This document shows positions 1-6,881 of a stretch of 8,736 nucleotides of DNA, piece by piece. The notes under the pieces are model-generated. The model was given only the letters and a program-made list of their open reading frames with translations, did not search any database and was not told the origin of the DNA. A program made the position numbers and the translations under genes. Numbering within the stretch: position 1 is the stretch's first letter; every line of letters starts with the position of its first letter. This DNA comes from Oligoflexales bacterium. GTDB lineage: Bacteria; Bdellovibrionota_B; Oligoflexia; Oligoflexales; CACXFL01. The stretch lies in the NCBI GenBank assembly GCA_028282865.1, contig JANQHA010000231.1, positions 1 through 8,736 on the forward strand, given 5' to 3'.

Positions 1-3000
1 CGTATTTCATCTTCTCTTTGGCCACCATAACTTCTCCAAAAGCCTTAAAAACAAAGGCCACTTGGACCGCACCGATCAGGTCCTCGCCAAATTGTTCAAC
101 AGTCAAAATGTCATCATGGTCTTCTGGGTTCATGACGGCATGGAACGCACGGGTCCCGATTGGTAACGAGGTAAAAATAACCGTATCACCAGCAATAGCC
201 GTCCCGCCGATCCAAACCTCTTGAGGAAACGACAATTTATTGTTCCAAGAAAGCTTGCGAGCTTCGTTGGCTCCAGCAACCATTTTCCGATGTAGGAGCG
301 ATAGGCCACTACTACGGCGGAATACCTTGCCTTTAATACCGGCAGCTCTAGCGCCAAGACCGTGAAAGATCGGGTGCGCGACTTGCAAAGTTAAAAACAC
401 CACCCCACCAGTCAGAAACTCTTCACCGTAACCACCAAGCAGTACCTTATTGTCTTCGTAACTCTTAGTAAAATCAAAAGGAGGAGGCTTCATACCGAGA
501 GGGACCAAAACCGCCGCTTGGACCCCAACGAAAGCAAAAATTCCAGAAAATGCCGATGAAAAAGCTGGTAACGCAGCACGTCCGCTCCAGCGTAGGGCCC
601 TGCCAGACCTTGAGATAACTCGAGTAACACTGGTACCAACCTTCTTAGCAGAGCCATAGCCCAACTTCTTGCGTACAGCGACCCAAGAACGGAGGAATAC
701 CTTCTTGGTGAATGGACTTACCCTTGACGACAAGGCTCCAGCTGCACCTGACCCCAACAACATCAAAGGAAACTCGGCAAAGTGACTGGCGTTATCGTGT
801 TTGGTTCCGTCCCAATCATCGCGATCTTTTTGGTTATCGACAAAATTCCAAACTGATCCCGATGGGTCACGACCTTGCATAGCACCACACACCTGTTTTA
901 AATCATACTCACGCTCTGTATTGAATATATCCTTGGTTGTGGTTTGAAATTTGGGTTTCTGAGCCAAGTAATTTTCGTAAGCTTTTTTATCATTGGCCAC
1001 ATTGTAAAAAGAACTATCCACTGTATGCGGAACAAAGTAGCCAAAGCAGTGAAGCCTAAGGTAACGACTAAGAAACTTTGGCAACTTCTTTTTAAAATCT
1101 TCAAACCTTTGCTGCCGCTTCATTGGCGCTTCTATCGCCATATATTCGGTACGGTATGGGTCTACCTCGGCGAGAGCTTGAAAAATCGGCACCATTTGGG
1201 CGAAGACCGAATCAAAACCGGGATAGTTTTTAGCTAGCCATAGCTCTTTATGTTCCAAGGTTACCTGCTTGCCGCTATTATAACGCTGATCCATCAGCCC
1301 TACAACATTCATACTTTTCACAAAATTCCTTGCGGTGTTTACCGACAACTTGTAGTGACCTTCAGCCTCTTTGAACCTAGATCCCAGCCGAGCATAAAGG
1401 TGTTTAATACTATCAAGATCAAGCTTCGACATATAAGCGACGGTAGCAAAGTAAAGGTCCGCTCGATGCGGCATCCTATATTCATATTTTCCAAACATAG
1501 TTAATGCGATCGATACGACATTGGGGTCCAGCCCTTTATAGATATCTCCACCAGGAGAGGTGTAGGTAATCATAGACAGCCAAGGGTAGATATCTTTTTG
1601 ACTCAGCCTTTGAAGGTATAGAAGCATCGCCTGAGTGGTGTAGTGGGCTGATTTTAAGCTACCGTATAGCTCGCTATTTAATAGGTTAAAATTATCTTTA
1701 ACCTCTTTGTCAAAGCCCTCAAAAACACTATAAGTAAGTATGACCTCACCAGAAGACAGCACGTCCACAAGCTTTTTGCTGTTCTTTCTTCGGTCAGATA
1801 GGATGATTGCTAGTAATAGGTTACGCTTTGCAACCTCGTCTTTAATGGCATCTTCACTGAGTTGCTCTTCTTGGACAATTTTTACCAGTTCGTTGTAACT
1901 GAGAATTTTTTCTGACGAGACAACCTTTTTTCCTTCAGCCTCAGCCGCCGCTATAGCCTTTCTTTTAGCTTCTCGAGCTTCTTCATTCTCGGCTATAATC
2001 TTTTCTTTATTAGCTTCAAGATTTTTAAGCCTTTGAGGCCGGGCATCTTCGAAATCTTGTAGAATCCTATCTTTGTGAAGTTCGTAGTAGCTGTCATCTA
2101 ACTCTTCGTACTTGGTGAAGCCACCTTCTGCAATAAACATAGGTTCTGACAGCATAGTCACAAGTTTGCTAATCTTCTGCCTACTAAGAAGAGGGATCCT
2201 ACCGAAGTTCTCGGCACTATGCAGCTGGGTTTCATGATAAAACCGTGCGTAAACCAAAACATTATTAATGCTATAACCTACCATCCGTATGAGAAACGGA
2301 TGCCTCAGCGCATAAACCGATTCAAAGAGTTTATCTTGGAAATCTTCCGCTACAATAAGCTCAGGAAATGTTTCTGCATACGACTTAAGTGTATTAGCCA
2401 GACGCATGCAATCTATATAACCACTACAGGACGAGAGGTCTGTTAACACCTTTTCAGCAATTTCTTTTGCGTCCGGATCACCTACCTGGTGCAAAGCCTC
2501 CACCAACTGAGAAGCAGCTAAGCGCTTAACGCTGATATAGCGGTAGTTTTTAGAAGTAGCGTTTTCAATTAGGGCCCTTTTAGCGTTTTGATAAGCGATG
2601 TCTGTTTCTGGGTCTATTACATAAACCAGTCGCTTACACTCGAGGTGTTCATCAAAGGTGGCGTGGGGGTTTTTAACCAATGCCCTCCTTACAACAATAC
2701 GCTGTCCAGTAGCAACCCGAAGCTTCTTAGCCATATTAAGGATTCGAAGCCGCTTCTTCTGCTCAAGGCTCATATCTTGGGTGTCTATATGATCGCTGGC
2801 CTCGATAGCCATCTTCTTTTTTTTCGCAGCTGCAATGATTTCAGCTTCAACCTGCTTTGGGTCAACCGGCTTGGGCTTAGATTGAGTTAGAACCTGCTCC
2901 TTCTGGTCCCACCACCAGCCTTTAGAAAACTGTGGCTTAAACTTGTCTTCACCCTCATCCGAGTCCTGATCTTGCTCCTTTGGGTTATTGCGCTCAATAG

Positions 3001-3196
3001 AGTCCTTACACTCGGGGACATCTGCTAGCCTAGGGTCGTCCAGGTCGTAAACCTTATCAGACTCAAGCTCGCCGTCACTAGTGTCGTAGGCGGCAGAACC
3101 AGCTCCAGCTAGTTTGCTAGAACTTGGCTGATCAACCCCACCACAACTAAACAAAATGACTATTAAAATAAATAAATAATTTAGATTAATTATCAT
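1..3196 (-). CDS. Very large lipoprotein of unknown function, partial (C-terminus beyond the window)
   Basis: The frame reads 1065 codons from the ATG at 3196 to base 2 with no stop, so the gene is incomplete at its 3' end. I recognise no family. An in-frame TAG lies five codons upstream of the ATG, and AGGGG at 3206-3210 is a plausible ribosome site, so the start is firm. Residues 1-18 form a lipoprotein signal: a hydrophobic stretch, then the lipobox LFSC with the lipidated Cys18. Residues 19-100 are acidic and low in complexity, with a run of three Trp at 94-96. Residues 110-800 look mostly helical, with a Cys pair at 257 and 263 and a highly charged Ala/Glu/Lys coiled-coil-like stretch at about 390-424. 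From about 806 the character changes to Gly-rich hydrophobic segments (about 806-822, 874-901, 927-948, 994-1014, 1040-1053) separated by basic stretches, suggesting membrane association. It has its own promoter and is probably monocistronic at its 5' end. Location in the outer membrane or periplasm is inferred. The function is unknown. Confidence 0.9.
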   Translation of the reverse strand, partial: MIINLNYLFILIVILFSCGGVDQPSSSKLAGAGSAAYDTSDGELESDKVYDLDDPRLADVPECKDSIERNNPKEQDQDSDEGEDKFKPQFSKGWWWDQKEQVLTQSKPKPVDPKQVEAEIIAAAKKKKMAIEASDHIDTQDMSLEQKKRLRILNMAKKLRVATGQRIVVRRALVKNPHATFDEHLECKRLVYVIDPETDIAYQNAKRALIENATSKNYRYISVKRLAASQLVEALHQVGDPDAKEIAEKVLTDLSSCSGYIDCMRLANTLKSYAETFPELIVAEDFQDKLFESVYALRHPFLIRMVGYSINNVLVYARFYHETQLHSAENFGRIPLLSRQKISKLVTMLSEPMFIAEGGFTKYEELDDSYYELHKDRILQDFEDARPQRLKNLEANKEKIIAENEEAREAKRKAIAAAEAEGKKVVSSEKILSYNELVKIVQEEQLSEDAIKDEVAKRNLLLAIILSDRRKNSKKLVDVLSSGEVILTYSVFEGFDKEVKDNFNLLNSELYGSLKSAHYTTQAMLLYLQRLSQKDIYPWLSMITYTSPGGDIYKGLDPNVVSIALTMFGKYEYRMPHRADLYFATVAYMSKLDLDSIKHLYARLGSRFKEAEGHYKLSVNTARNFVKSMNVVGLMDQRYNSGKQVTLEHKELWLAKNYPGFDSVFAQMVPIFQALAEVDPYRTEYMAIEAPMKRQQRFEDFKKKLPKFLSRYLRLHCFGYFVPHTVDSSFYNVANDKKAYENYLAQKPKFQTTTKDIFNTEREYDLKQVCGAMQGRDPSGSVWNFVDNQKDRDDWDGTKHDNASHFAEFPLMLLGSGAAGALSSRVSPFTKKVFLRSWVAVRKKLGYGSAKKVGTSVTRVISRSGRALRWSGRAALPAFSSAFSGIFAFVGVQAAVLVPLGMKPPPFDFTKSYEDNKVLLGGYGEEFLTGGVVFLTLQVAHPIFHGLGARAAGIKGKVFRRSSGLSLLHRKMVAGANEARKLSWNNKLSFPQEVWIGGTAIAGDTVIFTSLPIGTRAFHAVMNPEDHDDILTVEQFGEDLIGAVQVAFVFKAFGEVMVAKEKMKY

Positions 3197-3205
3197 AAAA
3201 TTTAA

Positions 3206-3210
3206 CCCCT
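3206..3210 (-). promoter_or_regulatory. Ribosome binding site of the large lipoprotein gene
   Basis: AGGGG on the minus strand lies nine bases before the ATG at 3196. Together with the in-frame TAG just upstream, it fixes the start of the long frame. Confidence 0.55.
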
Positions 3211-3228
3211 ATTTATAAATATTATGGG

Positions 3229-3256
3229 ATTATATATTATTTTATTAAAAAGTCAA
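3229..3256 (-). promoter_or_regulatory. Sigma70-type promoter of the large lipoprotein gene
   Basis: Reading the minus strand, TTGACT (3256-3251) is followed after 16 bases by a perfect TATAAT (3234-3229). The spacer is all A/T. Transcription would start near 3222, leaving a leader of about 26 bases that contains the AGGGG site. The promoter begins only eight bases past the U-tract of the preceding terminator, so the downstream gene is uncoupled from the 3325-3948 gene. Confidence 0.75.
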
Positions 3257-3263
3257 TTTTTAA

Positions 3264-3296
3264 TAAAAAAAGGCGATATCAACATGATACCGCCTT
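3264..3296 (-). terminator. Intrinsic terminator of the 3325-3948 gene
   Basis: On the minus strand an 11-base-pair stem (3296-3286 with 3280-3270) closes a five-base loop and runs straight into a T-tract (3270-3264). The only non-Watson-Crick pair is a G-U wobble in minus-strand RNA. In plus-strand RNA the same position would be an A-C mismatch and no U-tract would follow. The element is therefore directional and serves the minus-strand gene, whose stop is 28 bases upstream. Confidence 0.88.
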
Positions 3297-3324
3297 GAAT
3301 TTATTAGTGAAAACTTACTTAGAG

Positions 3325-3948
3325 TTAGATGCCTGCACCAAGAATGCTGCACTCTTTCTTCTCACCTTTGATTCCCATAGATTTAGCAGCTGTAGTTACT
3401 GCCAAGCTCATATTGATCACCTGCTGAGTAAGCGATGTATTGTATACTAACTCAATGAAATCACTATACTTCTGCTTAGCAGCCAAGTTCCAATTTCTAA
3501 GAGCATCAAGAGATGTTTTAGAAAAGCTAACCTTTTGCTTGGTAGTCACGGCAGGATCTTCTTCAGCTATACTAAGGATAGCCTCAGTAGTGTCTAGCAT
3601 CGGATCAGTTTCGCCTACAGAATTTTGAAGTTGAAGTTGTTGCTCGGCAGTAAGGGTGTCAGCAGGGCCTAAATCGCCTCGGACGCCTGGAGCATGGTCT
3701 ATCGAGCCTTCTGCTTGGTAATAAGCAGGAGCACCGTTATTACCTACTCCGTTTACTTTATCGTAAGCTTTTTCAGATGCCCTTCTGTACGAAGGCAGGT
3801 TCTTAGCACCGTTGCCTTTATATGCGCTTATTTCGCTCTTACTCTTACCTCGAGAACGAAGACCGCGTTGTGCAAAAGCACTTTCCCATACCAATAAAGA
3901 TGCGATTCCTAAGAAAATAGAAGATTTAGTTAAAGTTGTTAGGCTCAT
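3325..3948 (-). CDS. Secreted protein of unknown function, 207 residues
   Basis: I recognise no family. Residues 1-26 look like a Sec signal peptide: a short polar start, a hydrophobic core (about 11-20) and a cleavage motif AFA before Gln27. The absence of a lipobox suggests a free periplasmic or extracellular product. Residues 27-65 are strongly basic, 66-97 are rich in Gly, Pro, Ala and Tyr and probably disordered, and 98-193 are predominantly helical with amphipathic stretches at about 143-190. The only cysteine, Cys200, sits in a short C-terminal tail after a Lys/Glu cluster. GGAG at 3956-3959 lies seven bases before the ATG. The gene is flanked by its own promoter with operator-like repeats and by a strong terminator, so it is a self-contained transcription unit. 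It is divergent from the lipoprotein gene at 4291. Confidence 0.85.
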   Translation of the reverse strand: MSLTTLTKSSIFLGIASLLVWESAFAQRGLRSRGKSKSEISAYKGNGAKNLPSYRRASEKAYDKVNGVGNNGAPAYYQAEGSIDHAPGVRGDLGPADTLTAEQQLQLQNSVGETDPMLDTTEAILSIAEEDPAVTTKQKVSFSKTSLDALRNWNLAAKQKYSDFIELVYNTSLTQQVINMSLAVTTAAKSMGIKGEKKECSILGAGI

Positions 3949-3979
3949 TAGAGTTCTCCATTTGAATTAATCATAAACG

Positions 3980-4012
3980 ACCTGCGTGAGACCTTATCTA
4001 CCTGCGTCAGGT
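3980..4012. repeat. Paired operator-like direct repeats in the promoter of the 3325-3948 gene
   Basis: ACCTGCGTGAG at 3980-3990 recurs as ACCTGCGTCAG at 4000-4010, ten of eleven bases identical, with a start-to-start distance of exactly 20 bases (about two helical turns). The second copy is also part of an inverted repeat, ACCTG-CGT-CAGGT, at 4000-4012. One copy lies in the -35/-10 spacer and the other covers the expected start of transcription. This is the geometry of a repressor binding site. The regulator is unknown. Confidence 0.6.
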
Positions 4013-4023
4013 TTGTAAGTCAA
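3995..4023 (-). promoter_or_regulatory. Probable promoter of the 3325-3948 gene
   Basis: On the minus strand TTGACT (4023-4018) is followed after 17 bases by TAGATA (4000-3995). This is a poor -10, matching the consensus at only three positions, but the -35 is good and A/T-rich DNA lies upstream. Transcription would begin near 3988, giving a leader of about 40 bases. The weak -10 and the overlapping repeats suggest a regulated promoter. Confidence 0.5.
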
Positions 4024-4214
4024 CTCTAATTAGAAAAAATTTTGAATATTTATTAAAAAAAATTATCAAAACATAAATACCAAGTAAAATCAAATGGTTA
4101 AACAGGGTTTCGCGATCCCCAAAAACAACTATTTGTCGATTAGACCGCCACCCCATAAGCCCTATGAGACGTAATAGTGCTTAATGAGCATCGCTCCGTA
4201 AATATATAACCATC

Positions 4215-4220
4215 TATAAT
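4215..4220 (+). promoter_or_regulatory. Candidate -10 element for the lipoprotein gene at 4291
   Basis: A perfect TATAAT lies about 70 bases before the start codon, but no recognisable -35 hexamer occurs 16-18 bases upstream and there is no TGn extension. It may be activator-dependent or a chance match in A/T-rich sequence. Confidence 0.35.
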
Positions 4221-4278
4221 CTCAAGGGATAAATAACTTTACTAAGGCTTTCGACCAATAATCCGACCTTTATATTAC

Positions 4279-4284
4279 AGGAGG
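4279..4284 (+). promoter_or_regulatory. Ribosome binding site of the lipoprotein gene at 4291
   Basis: A consensus AGGAGG lies six bases before the ATG, the strongest Shine-Dalgarno site in the window. It settles the start codon and predicts efficient translation. Confidence 0.85.
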
Positions 4285-4290
4285 CTTAAG

Positions 4291-6270
4291 ATGTCTAAAA
4301 ACCTTGTATCAATTTACCTATTGTCCCTAGGGCCGGTGTTCTTAATTTCGTCCTGTATCAAAGGTCCGGGCCTGTTTCAGCAAGACGAAAGCGCCGGTAC
4401 TAGTATCGCAATGACAGGGTTAGAAGACGCTGATGGTATCGTCACTGGAGAGTTCAATGCTGCTGCCGGTACTACACAAACACTTGCTGCTAGTTCCTCG
4501 GGAGACTTAGCGGGTTCGTATGTATCTTTTCCTTCAGGATCTCTTTCTATCAATACCAGCATCACGATCGAGCAAGGCATTAGTTTTGCCGGTGCAACCT
4601 CTGGTGATAGCCTTGGCATTGGTAATATGTCAGCAGGCGGACCGTCGGTCGTTATTAACTCTTCAGAAAGCGTTGACGCAAGCAACCCATTTACTCTGCA
4701 AATTCCGTCCTCATCTTCGAGCTCGCTCGCATTATCAGGAACTGATGATGCAAGAACCATCGTACTGTTTCAGTATAAAGTCGCTGCCGAAGGCAACAAA
4801 GAGTACTTAGGAATCATACCTAGAAAAAAACTTACGATTGAAAACGGTTATGTCAGTTTCGAAACTAGGCACTTTGGTGCTTACCAAGTCGCCGTCACCG
4901 AGAGCCTAGTGGAAGAAGCAAAAAAAGTTGATTCTAAGACACCTATTTTAACCAAAGCAAAAGAGAAGAAGCTTTCTCCTATTGAATGGGAGGTAAGAGT
5001 AGATGGCTATAAAAGTGCAAGTCGTAAAGCAGAGTTTCTAGTTTCTGCGACCGGTTTTTCTGGCAAAGCAATCTGCTCTGGGTTTGTCCATGAGGCTAAG
5101 AACCAGCCGCCGATTCACCACAAAACTGCAGATGAGCCAAAAGACTTGTCGGTAGCAAATAAGTTTTCTTATGTGGTAACAAAAACAGCGGCACACAAGC
5201 TTTTTGTCCGTTTTGAATGCCTAGATGCCAACGGGCGGATCGTACACTCTCCTTGGTCTGGCCCGTTACCAATACCTCATACCGATAACGGTGGTTCACC
5301 GGAGATTCTACCTAACCCAGCGTCTTTAAGTGTCTCGATTTTGTCTCGGGTGAGCTTAGAGCCACATTGGCCGGTAGTCGCAGGTGCTCACAAATACAAA
5401 CTTTCTTATAAGCAAGGTCCTGTAGCGCCAAGCTCCTGTAACGATCCAAGTGCGACTCACTTTGATGTCATGAACCCGAACCAAACGAGTTGGCGGGTTC
5501 GCGGACTTACTCCAGGAACAAGTTATAGCTTTCGAATCTGCACCGTAAACCAAGCCGGAATACCTTCTGCTGGCATCACGACACTAAACCACCCAACTAA
5601 CTCTGCCACCGAGGCAACATGTGACTCTGGGGACATCGATACTGCCACCTCATGCCAAATTTCTTCACTGCCTGGGCCGTTATTATCTGGTCCTGGCAAT
5701 GTAACTATCGCAGCAATGATCAACCACCCTACCGACCTGACAATTGATATCGGTGGCACCTTGACGATCGGCTCTGGATTCACATTAGGTACTCAGGGTA
5801 GCGACCTAAAAATATTTGCCCATAAGGTGATTTTTAGCGGAGTAAGCGCAAAAATTTCTGCTAGCGGCCCTATAAGTACCCCTCAATCAGCGGGCAATAT
5901 CGAGATTCATGCACACGAGATTAAATACACTGATAGCAACTATATTGAAGCAGTAGGCGGGAGCCCGAGTTCAGGGGCTGCGGGTGGAAACGGTGGCAAT
6001 ATAAAACTTATTATCGACCTATGGACCGCTATTGGCGCCGCTAATCCTCAGCTTGCTATCAAAGCAGGAGGGGGCATGGGAGCTTCAGGAGCATCCGGGT
6101 ATGATGGTGGTAGCGGAGGTCAGATAAATTTTATGACCGGAGTTCCGTCAAGTTTAGTCACAGTTTGCAAAAAGATTGATGGAGGCCTAGGAGGCTCCGG
6201 GTCACCGATGGGTAATAACGGCACGAACGGTCAGTTTAATGGGCCACCAGGTATCACAAACTGCCCGTGA
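4291..6270 (+). CDS. Surface or periplasmic lipoprotein with ZU5-like, fibronectin III-like and Gly-rich beta-repeat regions (659 residues)
   Basis: Residues 1-22 are a lipoprotein signal ending in the lipobox ISSC, with Cys22 lipidated. Residues 23-76 are a low-complexity Ser/Thr/Ala linker. Residues about 77-202 resemble a ZU5-type beta domain: a FPSGSLSINTSITI strand pattern near the start and a HFGAYQVAV ending, with a Ser run at 140-145. Residues 203-228 are a Lys-rich linker. Residues about 229-330 look like another beta domain, with Cys262 and Cys310. Residues about 342-432 resemble fibronectin type III, with the GLTPGTSYSFRICTVNQAG signature at 405-423. Residues 465-659 consist of short beta-strand repeats, then Gly-rich loops with two copies of a GG(N/S)GG(N/Q)I motif near 566 and 607, suggesting a beta-helix or similar stacked fold. 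There is no catalytic motif, so an adhesive or structural surface role is inferred. Domain names come from pattern recognition only. Confidence 0.88.
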   Translation: MSKNLVSIYLLSLGPVFLISSCIKGPGLFQQDESAGTSIAMTGLEDADGIVTGEFNAAAGTTQTLAASSSGDLAGSYVSFPSGSLSINTSITIEQGISFAGATSGDSLGIGNMSAGGPSVVINSSESVDASNPFTLQIPSSSSSSLALSGTDDARTIVLFQYKVAAEGNKEYLGIIPRKKLTIENGYVSFETRHFGAYQVAVTESLVEEAKKVDSKTPILTKAKEKKLSPIEWEVRVDGYKSASRKAEFLVSATGFSGKAICSGFVHEAKNQPPIHHKTADEPKDLSVANKFSYVVTKTAAHKLFVRFECLDANGRIVHSPWSGPLPIPHTDNGGSPEILPNPASLSVSILSRVSLEPHWPVVAGAHKYKLSYKQGPVAPSSCNDPSATHFDVMNPNQTSWRVRGLTPGTSYSFRICTVNQAGIPSAGITTLNHPTNSATEATCDSGDIDTATSCQISSLPGPLLSGPGNVTIAAMINHPTDLTIDIGGTLTIGSGFTLGTQGSDLKIFAHKVIFSGVSAKISASGPISTPQSAGNIEIHAHEIKYTDSNYIEAVGGSPSSGAAGGNGGNIKLIIDLWTAIGAANPQLAIKAGGGMGASGASGYDGGSGGQINFMTGVPSSLVTVCKKIDGGLGGSGSPMGNNGTNGQFNGPPGITNCP

Positions 6271-6275
6271 TACCT
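6249..6275 (+). terminator. Hairpin spanning the stop codon of the 4291-6270 lipoprotein gene
   Basis: A perfect nine-base-pair stem, AGGTATCAC with GTGATACCT (6249-6257 with 6267-6275), closes a nine-base loop and contains the TGA stop. Only A/T-rich sequence follows, not a clean U-run, so it may be a weak terminator or a 3' end stabiliser. It is the best 3' end structure in the 68-base convergent gap. The stem is symmetric and could also act on transcripts coming from the minus strand. Confidence 0.45.
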
Positions 6276-6338
6276 ATATTAACGTGAATAATGTTCTATA
6301 GGGGATTTCTCTTCTGGCCTTAAGCCATTCATACGAGC

Positions 6339-6821
6339 TTAAAGGGTTCCGATTTTCTCGCCTTCAACTTTCATCTCTCTAACCACAGCGGGAGCGCGGG
6401 CTAAGAATGCCTTGATCTGAGACACAGTGCCTCGCGCGTATATGATACCGGTATATTTGTTAGAAAAATACTCGGCTCCTTGCACAGACAAGCCCATACC
6501 TGCAACCTCACCAGTAATCGCACTAAACTGATCACTAGTCATTCTGGGCCCTCGAGGAACCACTGCCGCTTCACCATTTCCTTGCAAGCCCCTAATCATA
6601 AAACCATGAGCAAATACTCTTATAGTGACTTGGATCTCGCTTTTGCTAGAGAGCGCCAAAGATGCCTTTAATCTATCGGAAAGTTTAACTGCAGAAGCTG
6701 GTTCCAATTCTTGATTGTCATTAGTAAACGTTTTCGGTTGGCAGCTAGTGACAGGGACGGTATCTGCGAGCCCACGCCCAGAGATGGCAAATAAAGTTGC
6801 TAGCAATAAAATTACTTTCAT
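6339..6821 (-). CDS. Small secreted protein of unknown function, 160 residues
   Basis: Residues 1-19 form a Sec signal peptide (Lys2, a hydrophobic core at 4-13, cleavage GLA before Asp20), so the product is periplasmic or secreted. The mature protein is about 141 residues with one cysteine (Cys27). After a polar, probably flexible stretch (20-62), the rest suggests alternating strands and helices: strand at about 63-71, a Gly/Pro/Arg-rich loop at 76-93, helix at 95-109, strands at 111-130, helix at 132-142 and strand at 145-152. This order resembles ferredoxin-like modules such as subtilisin propeptide/I9 inhibitors, but that is a tentative analogy and no named family is recognised. GGGAG at 6828-6832 lies six bases before the ATG. 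The gene has its own promoter, so it is not part of the frr operon, and it converges on the lipoprotein gene with 68 bases between stops. Confidence 0.83.
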   Translation of the reverse strand: MKVILLLATLFAISGRGLADTVPVTSCQPKTFTNDNQELEPASAVKLSDRLKASLALSSKSEIQVTIRVFAHGFMIRGLQGNGEAAVVPRGPRMTSDQFSAITGEVAGMGLSVQGAEYFSNKYTGIIYARGTVSQIKAFLARAPAVVREMKVEGEKIGTL

Positions 6822-6845
6822 TTTCTTCTCCCATAAAGTGTGAGA

Positions 6846-6874
6846 GATATATTAAGTTGTTTTTAATAAGTCAA
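6846..6874 (-). promoter_or_regulatory. Promoter of the 6339-6821 gene
   Basis: On the minus strand TTGACT (6874-6869) is separated by 17 bases from TATATC (6851-6846), which matches four of six consensus bases. The spacer is A/T-rich. Transcription would start near 6839, leaving a leader of about 18 bases with the GGGAG ribosome site. A pair of direct repeats lies immediately upstream of the -35. Confidence 0.65.
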
Positions 6875-6881
6875 TAGAATT

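Larger units (their letters stand above)
3949..4290. other. 342-base divergent intergenic regulatory region
   Basis: This gap separates the start of the minus-strand secreted-protein gene from the start of the plus-strand lipoprotein gene. The left third holds the minus-strand promoter and its paired repeats. Bases 4035-4080 are almost pure A/T and lie upstream of that promoter's -35, like an UP element. A 10-base perfect palindrome, TCTAATTAGA, sits at 4025-4034, abutting the -35. Bases 4081-4200 are of mixed composition and I see no gene or strong hairpin there. Bases 4201-4290 carry a -10 candidate and the ribosome site for the plus-strand gene. No convincing small open frame was found. 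Confidence 0.6.

Noticed and set aside
944..1504. Plus-strand open frames of 97 and 84 codons inside the left region
   Set aside because: They lie opposite a minus-strand frame open for 1065 codons with a lipoprotein signal, promoter and ribosome site. They lack good ribosome sites and show no protein-like pattern.
2588..2890. Plus-strand open frame of 100 codons
   Set aside because: It is antisense to the large lipoprotein gene, with no supporting signals.
4377..4760. Minus-strand open frame of 127 codons
   Set aside because: It is the complement of the Ser/Ala-rich part of the 4291-6270 lipoprotein. The plus-strand frame has the AGGAGG site, signal peptide and domain patterns.
6318..6344. 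Possible minus-strand hairpin (6337-6344 with 6318-6325) at the end of the 6339-6821 gene
   Set aside because: The eight-pair stem has a wobble pair, an 11-base loop and no U-run, so it is too weak to call a terminator.
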